From Opitutus sp. GAS368 (GTDB lineage Bacteria; Verrucomicrobiota; Verrucomicrobiia; Opitutales; Opitutaceae), in the NCBI RefSeq assembly GCF_900104925.1, contig NZ_LT629735.1, positions 1,272,291 to 1,336,290 of the forward strand: a stretch of DNA of 64,000 nucleotides, given 5' to 3'. The first letter of the stretch is position 1; the number at the start of each line of letters is the position of its first letter. Positions 32,715-41,752 of the stretch are shown here, piece by piece. The position numbers and the translations under genes were made by a program. A model generated the notes under the pieces. That model was not told the DNA's origin and made no database searches. It worked only from the letters and a program-made list of their open reading frames with translations.

Positions 32715-34931
32715 TCAGCGCTCGACCGTGCCCGGGTCCTGCTTCGCCATCGTCACGTAGTAGTCCTTGTAGGACTTGTCGTAATACTGGGCGTAGTAGT
32801 AGCCGGAGACCGCAAGGTTGAGGCCGTTGAGCACGGCGCCGAAGCACGGCACATTCACCTCGAGCAGCTTCCGGGCGCTGAACTGCGCGGCCTTGCGGCG
32901 GACGCGGTTGAAGAAAATGGTGAACAGCGAGCCGTCGAGCAGCGGGAGGATGATCAGGGCGTCGCTCACGGCCGCCAGCGGCGGGGTGTCGATGAAGATA
33001 CGGTCGTAGCGCTTGCGCAGCTCGGAGAGCATCAGCTCGAAGTTCTTGCTGTTGAGGATCTGGGTGGGGTTCTTGGCCCGGCCGCCGGCGGGGATGACGT
33101 CGAGATTCGGGTGCACGTTCCGGCAGAGCACCTGGTCGACCGTCTGCGTGCCCGCGCACACGTCGATCACACCCTTGAGATTCTCCAGGCGAAACGACTT
33201 GTGGATGTTCGGCTTGCGGAGATCGCAGTCCACGATGACGACCTTCTCGCCGTGGGCGGCGAAGGTGAGGGCGAGGTTCGTCGTGGTGAAGGACTTGCCC
33301 TCGCCGGGAATGGTGCTCGTCACGAGGATGGCCTGGGCGCGCTTGCTTTCGTCCTTGAGGCGAAGGCTGGAGTGCAGCGTGAGGAAGGATTCCACGACCT
33401 GCTTGTCCTGGTTGTTGGCCACGATCTGGGCCTTCTCGGGCTGGTCGAGCCGCTTGATCTCGGGCACGATGCCGATCAGCGGCAGGCCGACCACCGACTC
33501 GATGTCGAAGGAGCTCTTCACCCGGTCGTCGATGTAAGCGACGAAGAAGGCGAAGGCCGTGCCGAGCGCGAGGCCGCCGAGGAAACCGAGGGCGAGGTTG
33601 AGCGGAATATTGGGCGAAAAGGGCTTGAGCGCCGGGGCGGCCCGGTCGACCACCCGCGCACTCTGGGTCTCGATGGTGCTGCTCATCGAGGTCTCACGCA
33701 TGCGGCCGAGGATGCTGTTCAGCAGGTGCTCGTTGATGTCGTAATCGCGGACGAGATTGGAATATTCCACCGCGTAGCGGTCCAGCTCCAGCGACTCGCT
33801 TTCCTGACGGACGAGGTTGGCGCGCGCCTCCTCGTCGTTGCGCTTGGCCGTCTGGAAATCCGCCTCGAACATGGCGGCGGTCGAGTCGATGGCGCGGCTG
33901 AGCTCCCGCTCCGTCTGGGCGAGGGAATTCACCGCCTCGATCATCTTGGGATGCTTGTCGCGGTAGTGTTCGCGCAGCTGAGACATGACGATCTTCTGGG
34001 CGGACACCTGCTGCACGAGCTGGCCGATCAGCTGCGAACTCGAGATGAAGGGCAGGTCGAGCAGCTGCGCCGGCGTGGCCTTGCGCTCCTGCACCTGGCG
34101 CCAGCGGATCTCCGCCTCGTTGAGGCGCGAGGTGGTCTGGGTGACGTAGGCGTTGAGGGCCTTGAGTTTCTCGGTGACGATGTCCTTGCGCTGGTCGAGC
34201 GAGACCATCTTGTTCTTCTCGCGGTAGGCCTGCAGGTTGATGGCCAGTTCCTCGACCTTCTTCTTCTGTTGCTCGGCGCGCTCCTTCAGGTCGTCGACGG
34301 CCTTCATGGAGTCCTCGATGCGCAGCCGCGAGTTGTAGGCGATGTATTCGTCGATGAACAGATTGGCGACCTTGGCGGCGACATGCCGGTCGGGGTGGGC
34401 GTATTGCACCTGGAGCACGAGGCTCAGGCGCACCGGCACGATCTTGCGTTCCCGGAAGATGATCTCGGCGGGACTGGGAGGAGACGAGGCCGCGGATTTC
34501 TGATACGGGGCCAGGAAGGCCTTCAGGTCCTCGCCCGTGAGCCGGTCGGCGACCCGTTGGACGATGGCGAAACTCTCCAGCACCTTCACCTGCGTGTTCA
34601 GGTCCTCCGCCGAGCGGATTTCATTGTCCACCACGCCTTGCACCTGCATCACGACCGGATCGCGGCGAAATACCTGCACGCTGGCGACGGACTGGTATTG
34701 GGGCACGCGGGTGAACGTGAAGATCGTGGCCGCCGAGAAGACCAGGGCGAAGACGAGCACGATATACCAGGCCCGCTCGCGCAGGATGAGCACGTAATCC
34801 TGCATGCTGCGCTGCATCTGGTTGTCGCCATGCCCGGGCGAGCCGTAGCCGCTGTAGCTCGTGCCATAGTAGGTGTAGGGATAGGCTTCGCCCGATCCCT
34901 GGGCTTTCTCGGCTTTCGGCACTGTGTCCAT
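32715..34931 (-). CDS. Polysaccharide-chain-length/BY-kinase protein (Wzc-like)
   Basis: 738-aa inner-membrane protein of exopolysaccharide export. The order is: N-terminal Tyr/Gly-rich cytosolic tail, transmembrane helix (about 54-72), Wzz periplasmic domain with long coiled coils (about 75-480), second transmembrane helix near 490-512, then a bacterial tyrosine kinase domain. Walker A is TIPGEGKSFTTTN (Lys546); Walker A' is VVIVDCDLRKP; Walker B is RIFIDTPPL. The C-terminus carries a Tyr cluster (YYYAQYYDKSYKDYYV), the usual autophosphorylation site. ATG at 34931 follows the Wza-like stop by 10 bases, so the two are co-transcribed. Confidence 0.94.
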   Translation of the reverse strand: MDTVPKAEKAQGSGEAYPYTYYGTSYSGYGSPGHGDNQMQRSMQDYVLILRERAWYIVLVFALVFSAATIFTFTRVPQYQSVASVQVFRRDPVVMQVQGVVDNEIRSAEDLNTQVKVLESFAIVQRVADRLTGEDLKAFLAPYQKSAASSPPSPAEIIFRERKIVPVRLSLVLQVQYAHPDRHVAAKVANLFIDEYIAYNSRLRIEDSMKAVDDLKERAEQQKKKVEELAINLQAYREKNKMVSLDQRKDIVTEKLKALNAYVTQTTSRLNEAEIRWRQVQERKATPAQLLDLPFISSSQLIGQLVQQVSAQKIVMSQLREHYRDKHPKMIEAVNSLAQTERELSRAIDSTAAMFEADFQTAKRNDEEARANLVRQESESLELDRYAVEYSNLVRDYDINEHLLNSILGRMRETSMSSTIETQSARVVDRAAPALKPFSPNIPLNLALGFLGGLALGTAFAFFVAYIDDRVKSSFDIESVVGLPLIGIVPEIKRLDQPEKAQIVANNQDKQVVESFLTLHSSLRLKDESKRAQAILVTSTIPGEGKSFTTTNLALTFAAHGEKVVIVDCDLRKPNIHKSFRLENLKGVIDVCAGTQTVDQVLCRNVHPNLDVIPAGGRAKNPTQILNSKNFELMLSELRKRYDRIFIDTPPLAAVSDALIILPLLDGSLFTIFFNRVRRKAAQFSARKLLEVNVPCFGAVLNGLNLAVSGYYYAQYYDKSYKDYYVTMAKQDPGTVER

Positions 34932-34941
34932 GTTGCGCAAA

Positions 34942-35544
34942 TCAGAAAAGTTTTTCGGGCACAAGGACAACATCGCCCTTGAGCAGGAGCCATTGTTCCC
35001 CGGAGGCGCCCTTCATCAGGTCGACCACATTGATGGTGAAAGTCTCGGTCTTGCCCTCGGCACTGGTGCGGGTGAGCTGCACCCGTTTCAGGTCGGCGAT
35101 GCGGGATTGCCCGCCGGCGCGGGCGATCGCCTCCACCAGCCCCATTTTCTGCTCGGGCGGGAACACCACGGACCCGGGTGAGTTGACCGCCCCGACCACC
35201 TGCACCGTCCGCTGCGAGTATTCCAGCACCGTCAGGTTGACCTGCGGGTTCACCAGATAGTCCCGATCATACAGGCTGCGGATGATCTCTTCCGCCTGCC
35301 GCACCGTGCGGCCGCGAAGGTCGATCGTGCCGATCATCGGCAGGTTGATGGTGTATTCCTGGGTGATGCGCACTTCGCGCAGGAGATCGGGTTCCTGGAA
35401 GATCAGGACCCTGATCAAGTCCGAGGGCTGCAGCACATAATCCGTCGGCGCCGGAGTCGGCGTCGGGGCCGGCGTTTCGGCGGCCGGCAGCACGCCCAAC
35501 AGCAGGGCGAGGAGCGGCAGCAGCCCGATGAGTCGTGATCGCAT
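34942..35544 (-). CDS. Polysaccharide export protein (Wza-like, Poly_export/SLBB)
   Basis: 200-aa exported protein (signal peptide about 1-22, then a Pro/Thr linker). The Poly_export domain (about 35-115) shows YVLQPSDLIRVLIFQEPDL and INLPMIGTIDLRGRTVRQAEE. One SLBB domain follows (about 118-195; VQVVGAVNSPGSVVFP). It is shorter than Escherichia Wza and lacks the C-terminal membrane helix, and no lipobox Cys is visible, so how it reaches the outer membrane is unclear. The BY-kinase gene follows 10 bases later. Together they form an export pair. Confidence 0.92.
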   Translation of the reverse strand: MRSRLIGLLPLLALLLGVLPAAETPAPTPTPAPTDYVLQPSDLIRVLIFQEPDLLREVRITQEYTINLPMIGTIDLRGRTVRQAEEIIRSLYDRDYLVNPQVNLTVLEYSQRTVQVVGAVNSPGSVVFPPEQKMGLVEAIARAGGQSRIADLKRVQLTRTSAEGKTETFTINVVDLMKGASGEQWLLLKGDVVLVPEKLF

Positions 35545-35556
35545 GGAGTTTAGGAA

Positions 35557-35591
35557 TAAAAAACGGAAGAAGATCGACGACCTTCTTCCGT
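35557..35591 (-). terminator. Rho-independent terminator of the beta-barrel gene
   Basis: ACGGAAGAAG (35582-35591 read on the minus strand) pairs with CTTCTTCCGT (35563-35572) and is followed on that strand by a T-run. It sits between the barrel gene stop and the Wza-like start. Confidence 0.88.
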
Positions 35592-35611
35592 CAAAAAATC
35601 AACCGAGGCCC

Positions 35612-36736
35612 TCAATAGCGGACGCTGGCCCCAAGGCTGAACACATTGTTGGTGAACGCTGTTCCGGCGCTGGCCATGTTCGAGCTGTTGTCCCGGTAGA
35701 TGTAGTTGGCGTTGAAGTTCAGGTAAGCATTGTAACTGTAGGTCGCCCCGATCGAGCCTTCGACATAATCATCGGTGCGGGTGGGATATTTGGTCGAGCG
35801 CCAGCTGAGGCCGGCATTCAGGGCCCACTGTTCCGAGAGATGGTTGGCGATACTGGCGCCAAAGGAGAGGTTCTTGGTCGAGTCACCGGTGCCGGAGTTG
35901 CCGAAGTCATTGCTGGCATTAATCAGGACGCTCGTTTTCTCGGAATAAGCGTAGGTGAGGCCCCCGCTCAAACCAACGAGAGACTGGCTGCCGGCCCGGT
36001 CGAAGGAGCGGGCGGTATAACCCACCCGGACTTGCCCGGTCAGCTTGGGGGTAAATTCACCGCGGGCGCCGATATTGAAGAAACTGTCGCGACTGTCATC
36101 GCCGCTGCCCGACAAGGCGGTGGACCGGTAGGAATAGCCCGCACTCCAGTCGAGTTTGGGGGTGGCTTTGAAGTAGACATCGACGGGGATCGTCAACACA
36201 TCGCTGCTCGTAAAGGCAACCGGAACATAGTGGACCTTGTCGTAGGCCAAGCCGATGGAGAGTGATGTTTTTTCCGTAAGACCGAATTCCGTCTTCCCGC
36301 TCAAGTTCGTGACATTGCGCCGGGCGATGTCGCTGGATAGGGTTGCTCCGACTTGATTCTGGGCGATTTCAGCATACGAGGCGTTGAAATCAGCTTTCGA
36401 AACTCCATTGGAGTAGGCCGCCCTGGTTCCGACCGTGGCCAGATTAACATTCTGCTTGGACTGCGAGCTGTAGCGGCGGATTTCCTCGTTGTAGTAGACG
36501 TCGCCAGTGACGGCCGATCCTTTGCCAAACACCAGATCCAAACCAGGGGTAAAGCTGTAGATGGTATCGCTCTTGCCCGAGGCGCCCAGATAGATGTTAT
36601 CGTCCGAAGAGAGCAGTGCGCCGGCCGTGACGAAGAGTTCGGCATTGTCTCCAACCGCCATGAATGGAGCGGCTTTAGCCGTGGACAGGCCTAGGCAGAG
36701 AGAGAACAGTGCGATTTTAGTGATGTAGTGCTTCAT
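35612..36736 (-). CDS. Outer-membrane beta-barrel protein of the polysaccharide export locus
   Basis: 374-aa exported protein (signal peptide about 1-22, MKHYITKIALFSLCLGLSTAKA). Almost all of it is amphipathic beta-strands with Tyr/Phe girdles, ending LGASVRY with an aromatic-terminal strand typical of barrels. I count roughly 16-18 strands. It resembles the outer-membrane beta-barrel (BBP2/OMP) proteins that accompany Wza/Wzc genes in Opitutaceae. Codon use is less G+C-rich than in the neighbours (many AAC/ACT/TCG codons). It has its own terminator. It may secrete or anchor the polysaccharide. Confidence 0.82.
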   Translation of the reverse strand: MKHYITKIALFSLCLGLSTAKAAPFMAVGDNAELFVTAGALLSSDDNIYLGASGKSDTIYSFTPGLDLVFGKGSAVTGDVYYNEEIRRYSSQSKQNVNLATVGTRAAYSNGVSKADFNASYAEIAQNQVGATLSSDIARRNVTNLSGKTEFGLTEKTSLSIGLAYDKVHYVPVAFTSSDVLTIPVDVYFKATPKLDWSAGYSYRSTALSGSGDDSRDSFFNIGARGEFTPKLTGQVRVGYTARSFDRAGSQSLVGLSGGLTYAYSEKTSVLINASNDFGNSGTGDSTKNLSFGASIANHLSEQWALNAGLSWRSTKYPTRTDDYVEGSIGATYSYNAYLNFNANYIYRDNSSNMASAGTAFTNNVFSLGASVRY

Positions 36737-36913
36737 TAATCAGGCTCCAGTGTAGAGTCTTAGGTCAGTTTGAGAGTAGGTGGGCGAAAGAACTGCAAAT
36801 CACTTTCTTATTCAAGCCTATACTATGCCATTTTTCGATGACAAAGAGGCCTGGCTCACTCGGTCTGAAGGTTGTTTGCTAGTGAGGAAAATTCAGCGGA
36901 TTTAAATCACATC

Positions 36914-38497
36914 GTGAACCAGCGACCTGTTAAAAAATCGGACTTAGGCCCGCAAAGGCTGATTTTAAGCATCTGGTGGTGCCGATTGGGGGTGGTGGCC
37001 GGTATTTTGGGAGTGGGAGCATGGCTTTTCCTCACTTTTGGCGCCTGGCTCTTTGTCAAATACCGCCGGGACTTCCCTGAGGTAAAGTATGTCGACCTGC
37101 TGTGGCCCGGCCGGTGGCCGCAATACCGGGTAAATCAGGGCAATCACTACATCGCGCAAAGCGAAGCCCTGCTCCGGCAGGGAGATTACACCCTCGCCGT
37201 GCAAAAGCTGCGCATCGGCGTGAGCAAGGCGCCCGCGAATACCCAGGGCCGCACGCTGCTCGCCCGGGTCTATCTCGCCTACCGCCGGCCCGACCTCGCC
37301 CGGGAGGTGCTGATCGACGGACTGGCTTGCCTGCCGGACAATACCGCTTACCTGCAGAGCACGCTGTCCTTCCTGCTGGAGTTCCGGGAAGACGCCAAGC
37401 TGCTCCAGATCACCAGCCGGATGCTGGCCGCGCCGACCAACTCCGCCACCAAGCCTCTCCTTGCCACCTTTGCGGCCACCGCGGCCTATTATCACGGCAA
37501 TTACGACGAGGCGGAGCATCTGCTTATGCGCTACCGCCTGGGTGATACCGCCGACGGTGTCCTCCTGCAGGCACGCATCGCCTGGGAACGCGGCTATCCC
37601 GAATTGGCCCTGCTTCACCTCAAGGAGCATCTGACGACCCACCCCCAGCACGATGCGGCCCTCGCCCTGCTGGCCGGCTACTACCAATCCTTGGGCCGCA
37701 GCAGCGAATGGGAGTCCGCCCTCGTCGAGCGCGTAACCGGCGATCCGCTCGCGCCGGCGCCGCGCGTGGCCTACCTTCAGCTCCACCACCGGCGGGGCGA
37801 CCAAGTCCGGCTGGAACGGGAAACGGCGACCTTCCTCCGGCAGTTTGGGCGCGATCCCGCCGCCTTGCTGCTGCTCGCCGACTTCGCCGCGAGCACCGGC
37901 CAGCCCGCCCTGGCCCGCCGTGTGCAGCAGTCCCTCGCCCCCTATCCCGAAAACGCCGGTGCCGCCGCCCTCATGGTCGCCGAGGCGCACATCGTCGCGG
38001 GCGAATTCAAGACGGCGCTCGACCTCCTTGCCGGCTCCACGCGCGAATACCCCGAGTGGACCAGCCAGTTCGCCCCGGTCCTGAACGGCCTGCAGGCGGT
38101 CGCCCTGAGCGGACTCGGACGGACGGACGAGGCCCGGCTCTCGCTCGACCATCTGCTCACGCAGAAAAATCTCCGCGCCGACAATCTCGTCGCCGTGGCC
38201 AACCGGCTCTCCACCCTGGGCGCCCGTGAGCTGGCCCTCGCCGTCTTGGGCCGCGCCGCCGAGGCCGATCCACTCAACCAGGCCGCGCTGACCCATCTGA
38301 TCCGGCTTGAGCTCGACACGGGGGCCGCCGCAAACCTGCCCGTCCACCTCGGACAGTTCCTGCGCACCCGCCAGCCTTCGCGCGAAATCCTCTCCCGGGC
38401 CCGGACCGCGCTCGGCAGCGACCGGCTCCTGCTGCTGCCTGCCCAAAAAGATCTCCTCGCCGCGCTGCAGACCGCCCTCGGTCCGCGCCGCCTCTAG
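36914..38497 (+). CDS. Membrane-anchored TPR-repeat protein
   Basis: About 527 aa from GTG at 36914; a TTG at 36872 would add 14 residues, and neither has a good ribosome site. One transmembrane helix (LGVVAGILGVGAWLFLTFGAWLF) lies near the N-terminus. The rest is tetratricopeptide-like helical hairpins, for example ALLRQGDYTLAVQKLRIGV and ARVYLAYRRPDLAREVLIDGL. Bacterial TPR proteins of this layout often serve as scaffolds in polysaccharide export or exosortase systems, and this gene is divergent from the export block. It overlaps the hisC stop tail to tail by 4 bases. Confidence 0.8.
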   Translation: MNQRPVKKSDLGPQRLILSIWWCRLGVVAGILGVGAWLFLTFGAWLFVKYRRDFPEVKYVDLLWPGRWPQYRVNQGNHYIAQSEALLRQGDYTLAVQKLRIGVSKAPANTQGRTLLARVYLAYRRPDLAREVLIDGLACLPDNTAYLQSTLSFLLEFREDAKLLQITSRMLAAPTNSATKPLLATFAATAAYYHGNYDEAEHLLMRYRLGDTADGVLLQARIAWERGYPELALLHLKEHLTTHPQHDAALALLAGYYQSLGRSSEWESALVERVTGDPLAPAPRVAYLQLHHRRGDQVRLERETATFLRQFGRDPAALLLLADFAASTGQPALARRVQQSLAPYPENAGAAALMVAEAHIVAGEFKTALDLLAGSTREYPEWTSQFAPVLNGLQAVALSGLGRTDEARLSLDHLLTQKNLRADNLVAVANRLSTLGARELALAVLGRAAEADPLNQAALTHLIRLELDTGAAANLPVHLGQFLRTRQPSREILSRARTALGSDRLLLLPAQKDLLAALQTALGPRRL

Positions 38498-39588
38498 ACA
38501 CGGATGACTTCCGCCAGGGCCGCCAGCAGGCGCTCGTTTTGCGCGCGGGTGCCCACGGTGATGCGCAGCCATTCCGGCAGGCCGTAGGGCTTGACCGGTC
38601 GCGTGATCAGGCCGCGGGACTGCAACGCGGCAAACACCGCGGCGCCGTCGCCCACCTTCACCAGCAGAAAATTTCCGCCGCCGGGCACGAACGCGAGCCC
38701 GAGCCGCTTGAATCCGTCGCCCAGGAACGTCCGCCCCGCCGCATTCTCGCGCCGGCATTTCTCCACGAATTCATGGTCGTCGAGCGCGGCGCCGGCCGCC
38801 GCGACGGCGATGCCGTTCACGTTGAATGGCTGCCGCGCGCGCTGCACGATCGCGATCAGCTCCGGGGCGGCGTAGCCGTAGCCGACGCGCAGCGCCGCCA
38901 GCCCGTAGATCTTCGAGAAGGTCCGCAGGCCGATCACCTTCCGTCCTTCCGCGATCAGCGGCCGCAGGTCGAACACCTCGTCGAGATACTCCGCATACGC
39001 CTCGTCGAGCACGAGGATGACGTGCGGCGGCAGCCCGCGCACCAGCGCCGTGATCTCCGCCGCGCTGTTGACCGCGCCCACCGGGTTGCTCGGGCTCGCG
39101 AGGAAGACCAGGCGCGTGCGCGGCGTGATGGCCGCGGCGAGCGACTTGAGGTCCTGCTGCATGTTGACCAGCGGCACCTCGACGGGCGTCGCCCCGAACA
39201 TCAGCGTGACCAGCTTGTAGACGATGAAGGACGACTGGTGCATCACGCCCTCAACGCCCGGCGCAAGGAACGCGTGGCCGAGCAGCTCGAGCAGTTCGTT
39301 CGACCCGTCGCCGATGATGAACTGGTCCAGGCCGAGGCTCCACTTGGCCGCCAGTTTCTGCCGCAGGGCGTAGTAGCCGCCATCGGGGTAGAGGTTCATC
39401 TCGCGCACGGCGCGCTCCGCCGCCGCCATCGCCTTGGGCGACGGCCCGAAGGGATTCTCGTTCGACGCCAGCTTGACAATGCCCGCCGGGTCCAGGCCGA
39501 GCTCGCGCGCCACCTGGTCGATCGGCTTGCCCGGTTCATACACCGGCTGCGTCAGGATCCCCTTGTTGGCGAGTTCGGCAAAAGTCAT
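38494..39588 (-). CDS. hisC: Histidinol-phosphate aminotransferase
   Basis: 364-aa PLP enzyme of histidine biosynthesis (imidazole-acetol phosphate + Glu to histidinol phosphate). Landmarks: IVKLASNENPFGPSPKA, the NPxYPDGG-type NLYPDGGYYALRQKLA, SPSNPVGAVNS, LDEAYAEYLD, and the Schiff-base Lys in RTFSKIYGLAALRVGY. The C-terminal RITVGTRAQNERLLAAL is typical. No other his genes are nearby. Some family members also transaminate aromatic amino acids, so hisC is the likeliest but not the only assignment. Confidence 0.93.
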   Translation of the reverse strand: MTFAELANKGILTQPVYEPGKPIDQVARELGLDPAGIVKLASNENPFGPSPKAMAAAERAVREMNLYPDGGYYALRQKLAAKWSLGLDQFIIGDGSNELLELLGHAFLAPGVEGVMHQSSFIVYKLVTLMFGATPVEVPLVNMQQDLKSLAAAITPRTRLVFLASPSNPVGAVNSAAEITALVRGLPPHVILVLDEAYAEYLDEVFDLRPLIAEGRKVIGLRTFSKIYGLAALRVGYGYAAPELIAIVQRARQPFNVNGIAVAAAGAALDDHEFVEKCRRENAAGRTFLGDGFKRLGLAFVPGGGNFLLVKVGDGAAVFAALQSRGLITRPVKPYGLPEWLRITVGTRAQNERLLAALAEVIRV

Positions 39589-39642
39589 GCGGCCAGCCCA
39601 CCGTCTGACGGGCGCCGGTTCAAATCAAAAGCGGCCGCCCGC

Positions 39643-40236
39643 TCAGGCCCGGCTCGGCACGCGCACCCACTTCATCCCGGCCGCCTCGGCCGCCTGGATG
39701 CCCGGCACCGCATCCTCGAACACGAGGCAGCGCGCCGGCGCGACACCCATTCTTTTCGCCGCGAGCAGAAACATATCTGGCGCCGGCTTGCCGTGGACTA
39801 CATCCTCGGGCGTCACCACCACCGGGAAAAGATCCTGCAGGTGCATCAGCTCCAGCGTATGCCGCACGATGTCGCGCGGGCCGCCCGACGCCACGCTGAC
39901 CGGCCGGCCCTGGCTCACCGCCTTCCGCGCAAACGCGACCACCGCCTCGATCACCTTCATCTCCGACTTCAGCTCGAGGAACAGCGCCTCCTTCTGGTGG
40001 AAGACCTTCTCCACATCCAGCGTGAGCCCGTAGTGGTCCGCGAAAACCTTGGCGACGCCGCGCGTCGGCATGCCGCCGAGCGAGTAGAACAGGTCCTCGC
40101 TCAACTCCTCCTTCAATCCCGCGTGCTGCATCGCCCGGTTCCAGGCGCGGTAATGCAGCGGCATGGTGTCCACCAGCGTGCCATCGAGGTCGAAGATGTA
40201 GCCGGCGAAATCGCCGGCGGGAATGTCGAGTTTCAT
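39643..40236 (-). CDS. HAD-family phosphatase/beta-phosphoglucomutase-like
   Basis: 197-aa HAD hydrolase with a helical cap. Motif I is FDLDGTLVDTMPLHYRAWN, motif II SVASGG, motif III Lys in VHGKPAPDMFLLAA, and motif IV VFEDAVPGIQAAEAAG. The motif IV wording and the size fit the sugar-phosphate (beta-PGM, 2-deoxyglucose-6-phosphate) branch. ATG at 40236 is chosen by alignment of motif I to its usual place near residue 17. It lies 54 bases downstream of hisC's start on the same strand side. The substrate is unknown. Confidence 0.87.
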   Translation of the reverse strand: MKLDIPAGDFAGYIFDLDGTLVDTMPLHYRAWNRAMQHAGLKEELSEDLFYSLGGMPTRGVAKVFADHYGLTLDVEKVFHQKEALFLELKSEMKVIEAVVAFARKAVSQGRPVSVASGGPRDIVRHTLELMHLQDLFPVVVTPEDVVHGKPAPDMFLLAAKRMGVAPARCLVFEDAVPGIQAAEAAGMKWVRVPSRA

Positions 40237-40304
40237 CAGCGCCGGCCAGCGAAACGCCCGCCCTGCTCCGCGCAACGCCAAACGTTGCGTGCGCGGCGGC
40301 CGGG

Positions 40305-40787
40305 TCAGCAGCACGCCCCGCTGCCGGCTTCGGCAGATTCAGGTTCGTTACTGCAGCCACAACCCTCGTCGATGCCGCATTTCTCCTTGGCGAGACAATC
40401 GGTGTGCTTGAGACCGAGCTGCAGGGTCAGGACATCGCCGACCAGGCCGGCACCCTCGACACGATACTGCGAAACAAGCTCATCCTCGTATTCGACCTCG
40501 ACCGGAAGTTCACCCGTGGGCAAAAAAGAATCCGCGAACCCGAGAATGTGCGCCAGTTTGCCGGCGGTCAGCCGGTGGCCGTCGTCCACGGATGATCCCA
40601 CGTAGGTTTGCAGCACGCACGCCTCGGAGGCGCGGAAGGCGCCGCCGCAGTCGACAAACTTCTTCGTCACGTGCCCGACCTCGGTCACGTGGCAATGGGC
40701 CGGCACGCGGCGGCCGTCCGGCAATGCGATGGCCAGACCGAGTTCGGGACATTTTTGCAGGCAGGCCTTCAGTTCTTGCAGGTTCAT
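40305..40787 (-). CDS. DUF6428 family protein of the ars operon
   Basis: 160-aa cytosolic protein starting MNLQELKACLQKCPELGLAIAL. It has conserved His/Cys sites (PAHCHVTEVG, VDCGGAF) and a Cys-rich tail (CLAKEKCGIDEGCGCSN...ACC) that could bind metal or arsenite. This matches DUF6428, a family regularly found next to arsC/arsR in Bacteroidota and Verrucomicrobiota. The role in arsenic resistance is inferred from neighbours. The gene is 22 bases after arsC and is last in the operon. Confidence 0.85.
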   Translation of the reverse strand: MNLQELKACLQKCPELGLAIALPDGRRVPAHCHVTEVGHVTKKFVDCGGAFRASEACVLQTYVGSSVDDGHRLTAGKLAHILGFADSFLPTGELPVEVEYEDELVSQYRVEGAGLVGDVLTLQLGLKHTDCLAKEKCGIDEGCGCSNEPESAEAGSGACC

Positions 40788-40809
40788 GTTCTTGGTTGGT
40801 TTGAAATGG

Positions 40810-41322
40810 TCAGCGCTTCAGGCCGGCCTCGCCCTCCAGCTTGAACTGCCGCCCCACGTCGCGCACGGCGACGGCATCGAGCAACCGGTCGTCCGGGAAG
40901 GCGCAAAACAGGTCCACGCGACGGGCGATTTGCGAGGCCACGTTGACGAAGAACTGGAATTTCTCCTCTTCCGTGCCTTCGACGGCGGCAGGGTCCGGGG
41001 AACCCCAGTGGGCTATCATCGGCTGGCCCGGCCAGATTGGGCACGCCTCTTTTGCGTTGTCGCAGACCGTGATCACGAAATCGAACCGCACAGCCTTGAA
41101 CTCGTCCCACGATTTCGAGCGGGCGCCGCCGGCCTCGATGCCGTATTTCTCGCGAAGCGTGCGCACCGCGAGCGGGTTGACGCGGCCGGTCGGGTGCGAG
41201 CCGGCGCTGTGCACCTCGAAGCGGCCCTGGCCCTTCGCCCGCAGCAGGTATTCGCCGAGGATGCTGCGGGCCGAGTTGCCGGTGCAAAGGATGAGAACCT
41301 TGTAGGGAGTCTTGGTGGTCAT
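40810..41322 (-). CDS. arsC: Arsenate reductase, thioredoxin-coupled LMW-phosphatase type
   Basis: 170-aa enzyme reducing arsenate to arsenite. The P-loop is LCTGNSARSI with the nucleophilic Cys, and the resolving pair is in VCDNAKEACP, spaced seven apart as in staphylococcal pI258 ArsC (Cys10, Cys82, Cys89). ATG at 41322 gives the usual N-terminus; the in-frame extension upstream is Ala/Arg-rich and unlike the family. The arsR stop lies 7 bases upstream. No arsenite pump (arsB or acr3) is in the window. Confidence 0.94.
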   Translation of the reverse strand: MTTKTPYKVLILCTGNSARSILGEYLLRAKGQGRFEVHSAGSHPTGRVNPLAVRTLREKYGIEAGGARSKSWDEFKAVRFDFVITVCDNAKEACPIWPGQPMIAHWGSPDPAAVEGTEEEKFQFFVNVASQIARRVDLFCAFPDDRLLDAVAVRDVGRQFKLEGEAGLKR

Positions 41323-41329
41323 GGGGGAT

Positions 41330-41683
41330 TCAGCTGCAGCCGCACGGGCTCGTCTCGGCAAACTTCGGCGCCAGCCTTTTCAGCCGCGCCAGGTCGCGCT
41401 TGAACACCGGGTCCTCCTGCGCGCAGTCCTGCAGGCACGCCAGGTTGGCTTTCAACTCGCGGGCCGGCTTCGCCGGCAGCCCATAAACCATCCAATTGCC
41501 CTGCCGCTCGACCTCGACCAGGCCCCGGGCCCGGAGGTAGGCGAGGTGTTTGGAGATCTTTACCTGCGGCTCAGCGAGGATTTCCTGGAAGTGGCAGACG
41601 CACAGCGGGCCCTGCGCCAGCACGTTCAGCAGGCGCAAGCGGGTGGGATCGCAGAGGCATTCGTAGATTGGGATCAGCTCCAC
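41330..41683 (-). CDS. arsR: ArsR-family metalloregulator
   Basis: 117-aa winged-helix repressor. It opens YECLCDPTRLRLLNVLAQGPLCVCHFQEIL, with a CVC metal-binding pair in the alpha3 position used by classical ArsR proteins for As(III). The DNA-reading helix is VKISKHLAYLRARGLVE. The tail has CLQDC and CGCS, extra Cys that may also bind. It is the first gene of arsR-arsC-DUF6428, downstream of an operator candidate at 41691-41714. Confidence 0.93.
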   Translation of the reverse strand: MELIPIYECLCDPTRLRLLNVLAQGPLCVCHFQEILAEPQVKISKHLAYLRARGLVEVERQGNWMVYGLPAKPARELKANLACLQDCAQEDPVFKRDLARLKRLAPKFAETSPCGCS

Positions 41684-41690
41684 GCGAAAT

Positions 41691-41714
41691 CTATATGCTT
41701 ACCAAGGAATATAG
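41691..41714 (-). promoter_or_regulatory. ArsR operator candidate
   Basis: CTATAT (41691-41696) and ATATAG (41709-41714) form an inverted repeat with a 12-base centre, 8 bases before the arsR start codon. Position and A/T-rich dyad shape fit ArsR autoregulation; the exact motif is not proved. Confidence 0.55.
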
Positions 41715-41722
41715 TTCAACCG

Positions 41723-41746
41723 AAAAAAGCCTCCCCGGCGGGAGGC
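41723..41746 (-). terminator. Rho-independent terminator of the DEAD-box helicase gene
   Basis: GCCTCCC (41729-41735), loop CGGC and GGGAGGC (41740-41746). On the minus strand the stem is followed by a run of six T. It lies 7 bases after the helicase stop and insulates arsR from it. Confidence 0.9.
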
Positions 41747-41752
41747 TCGATT

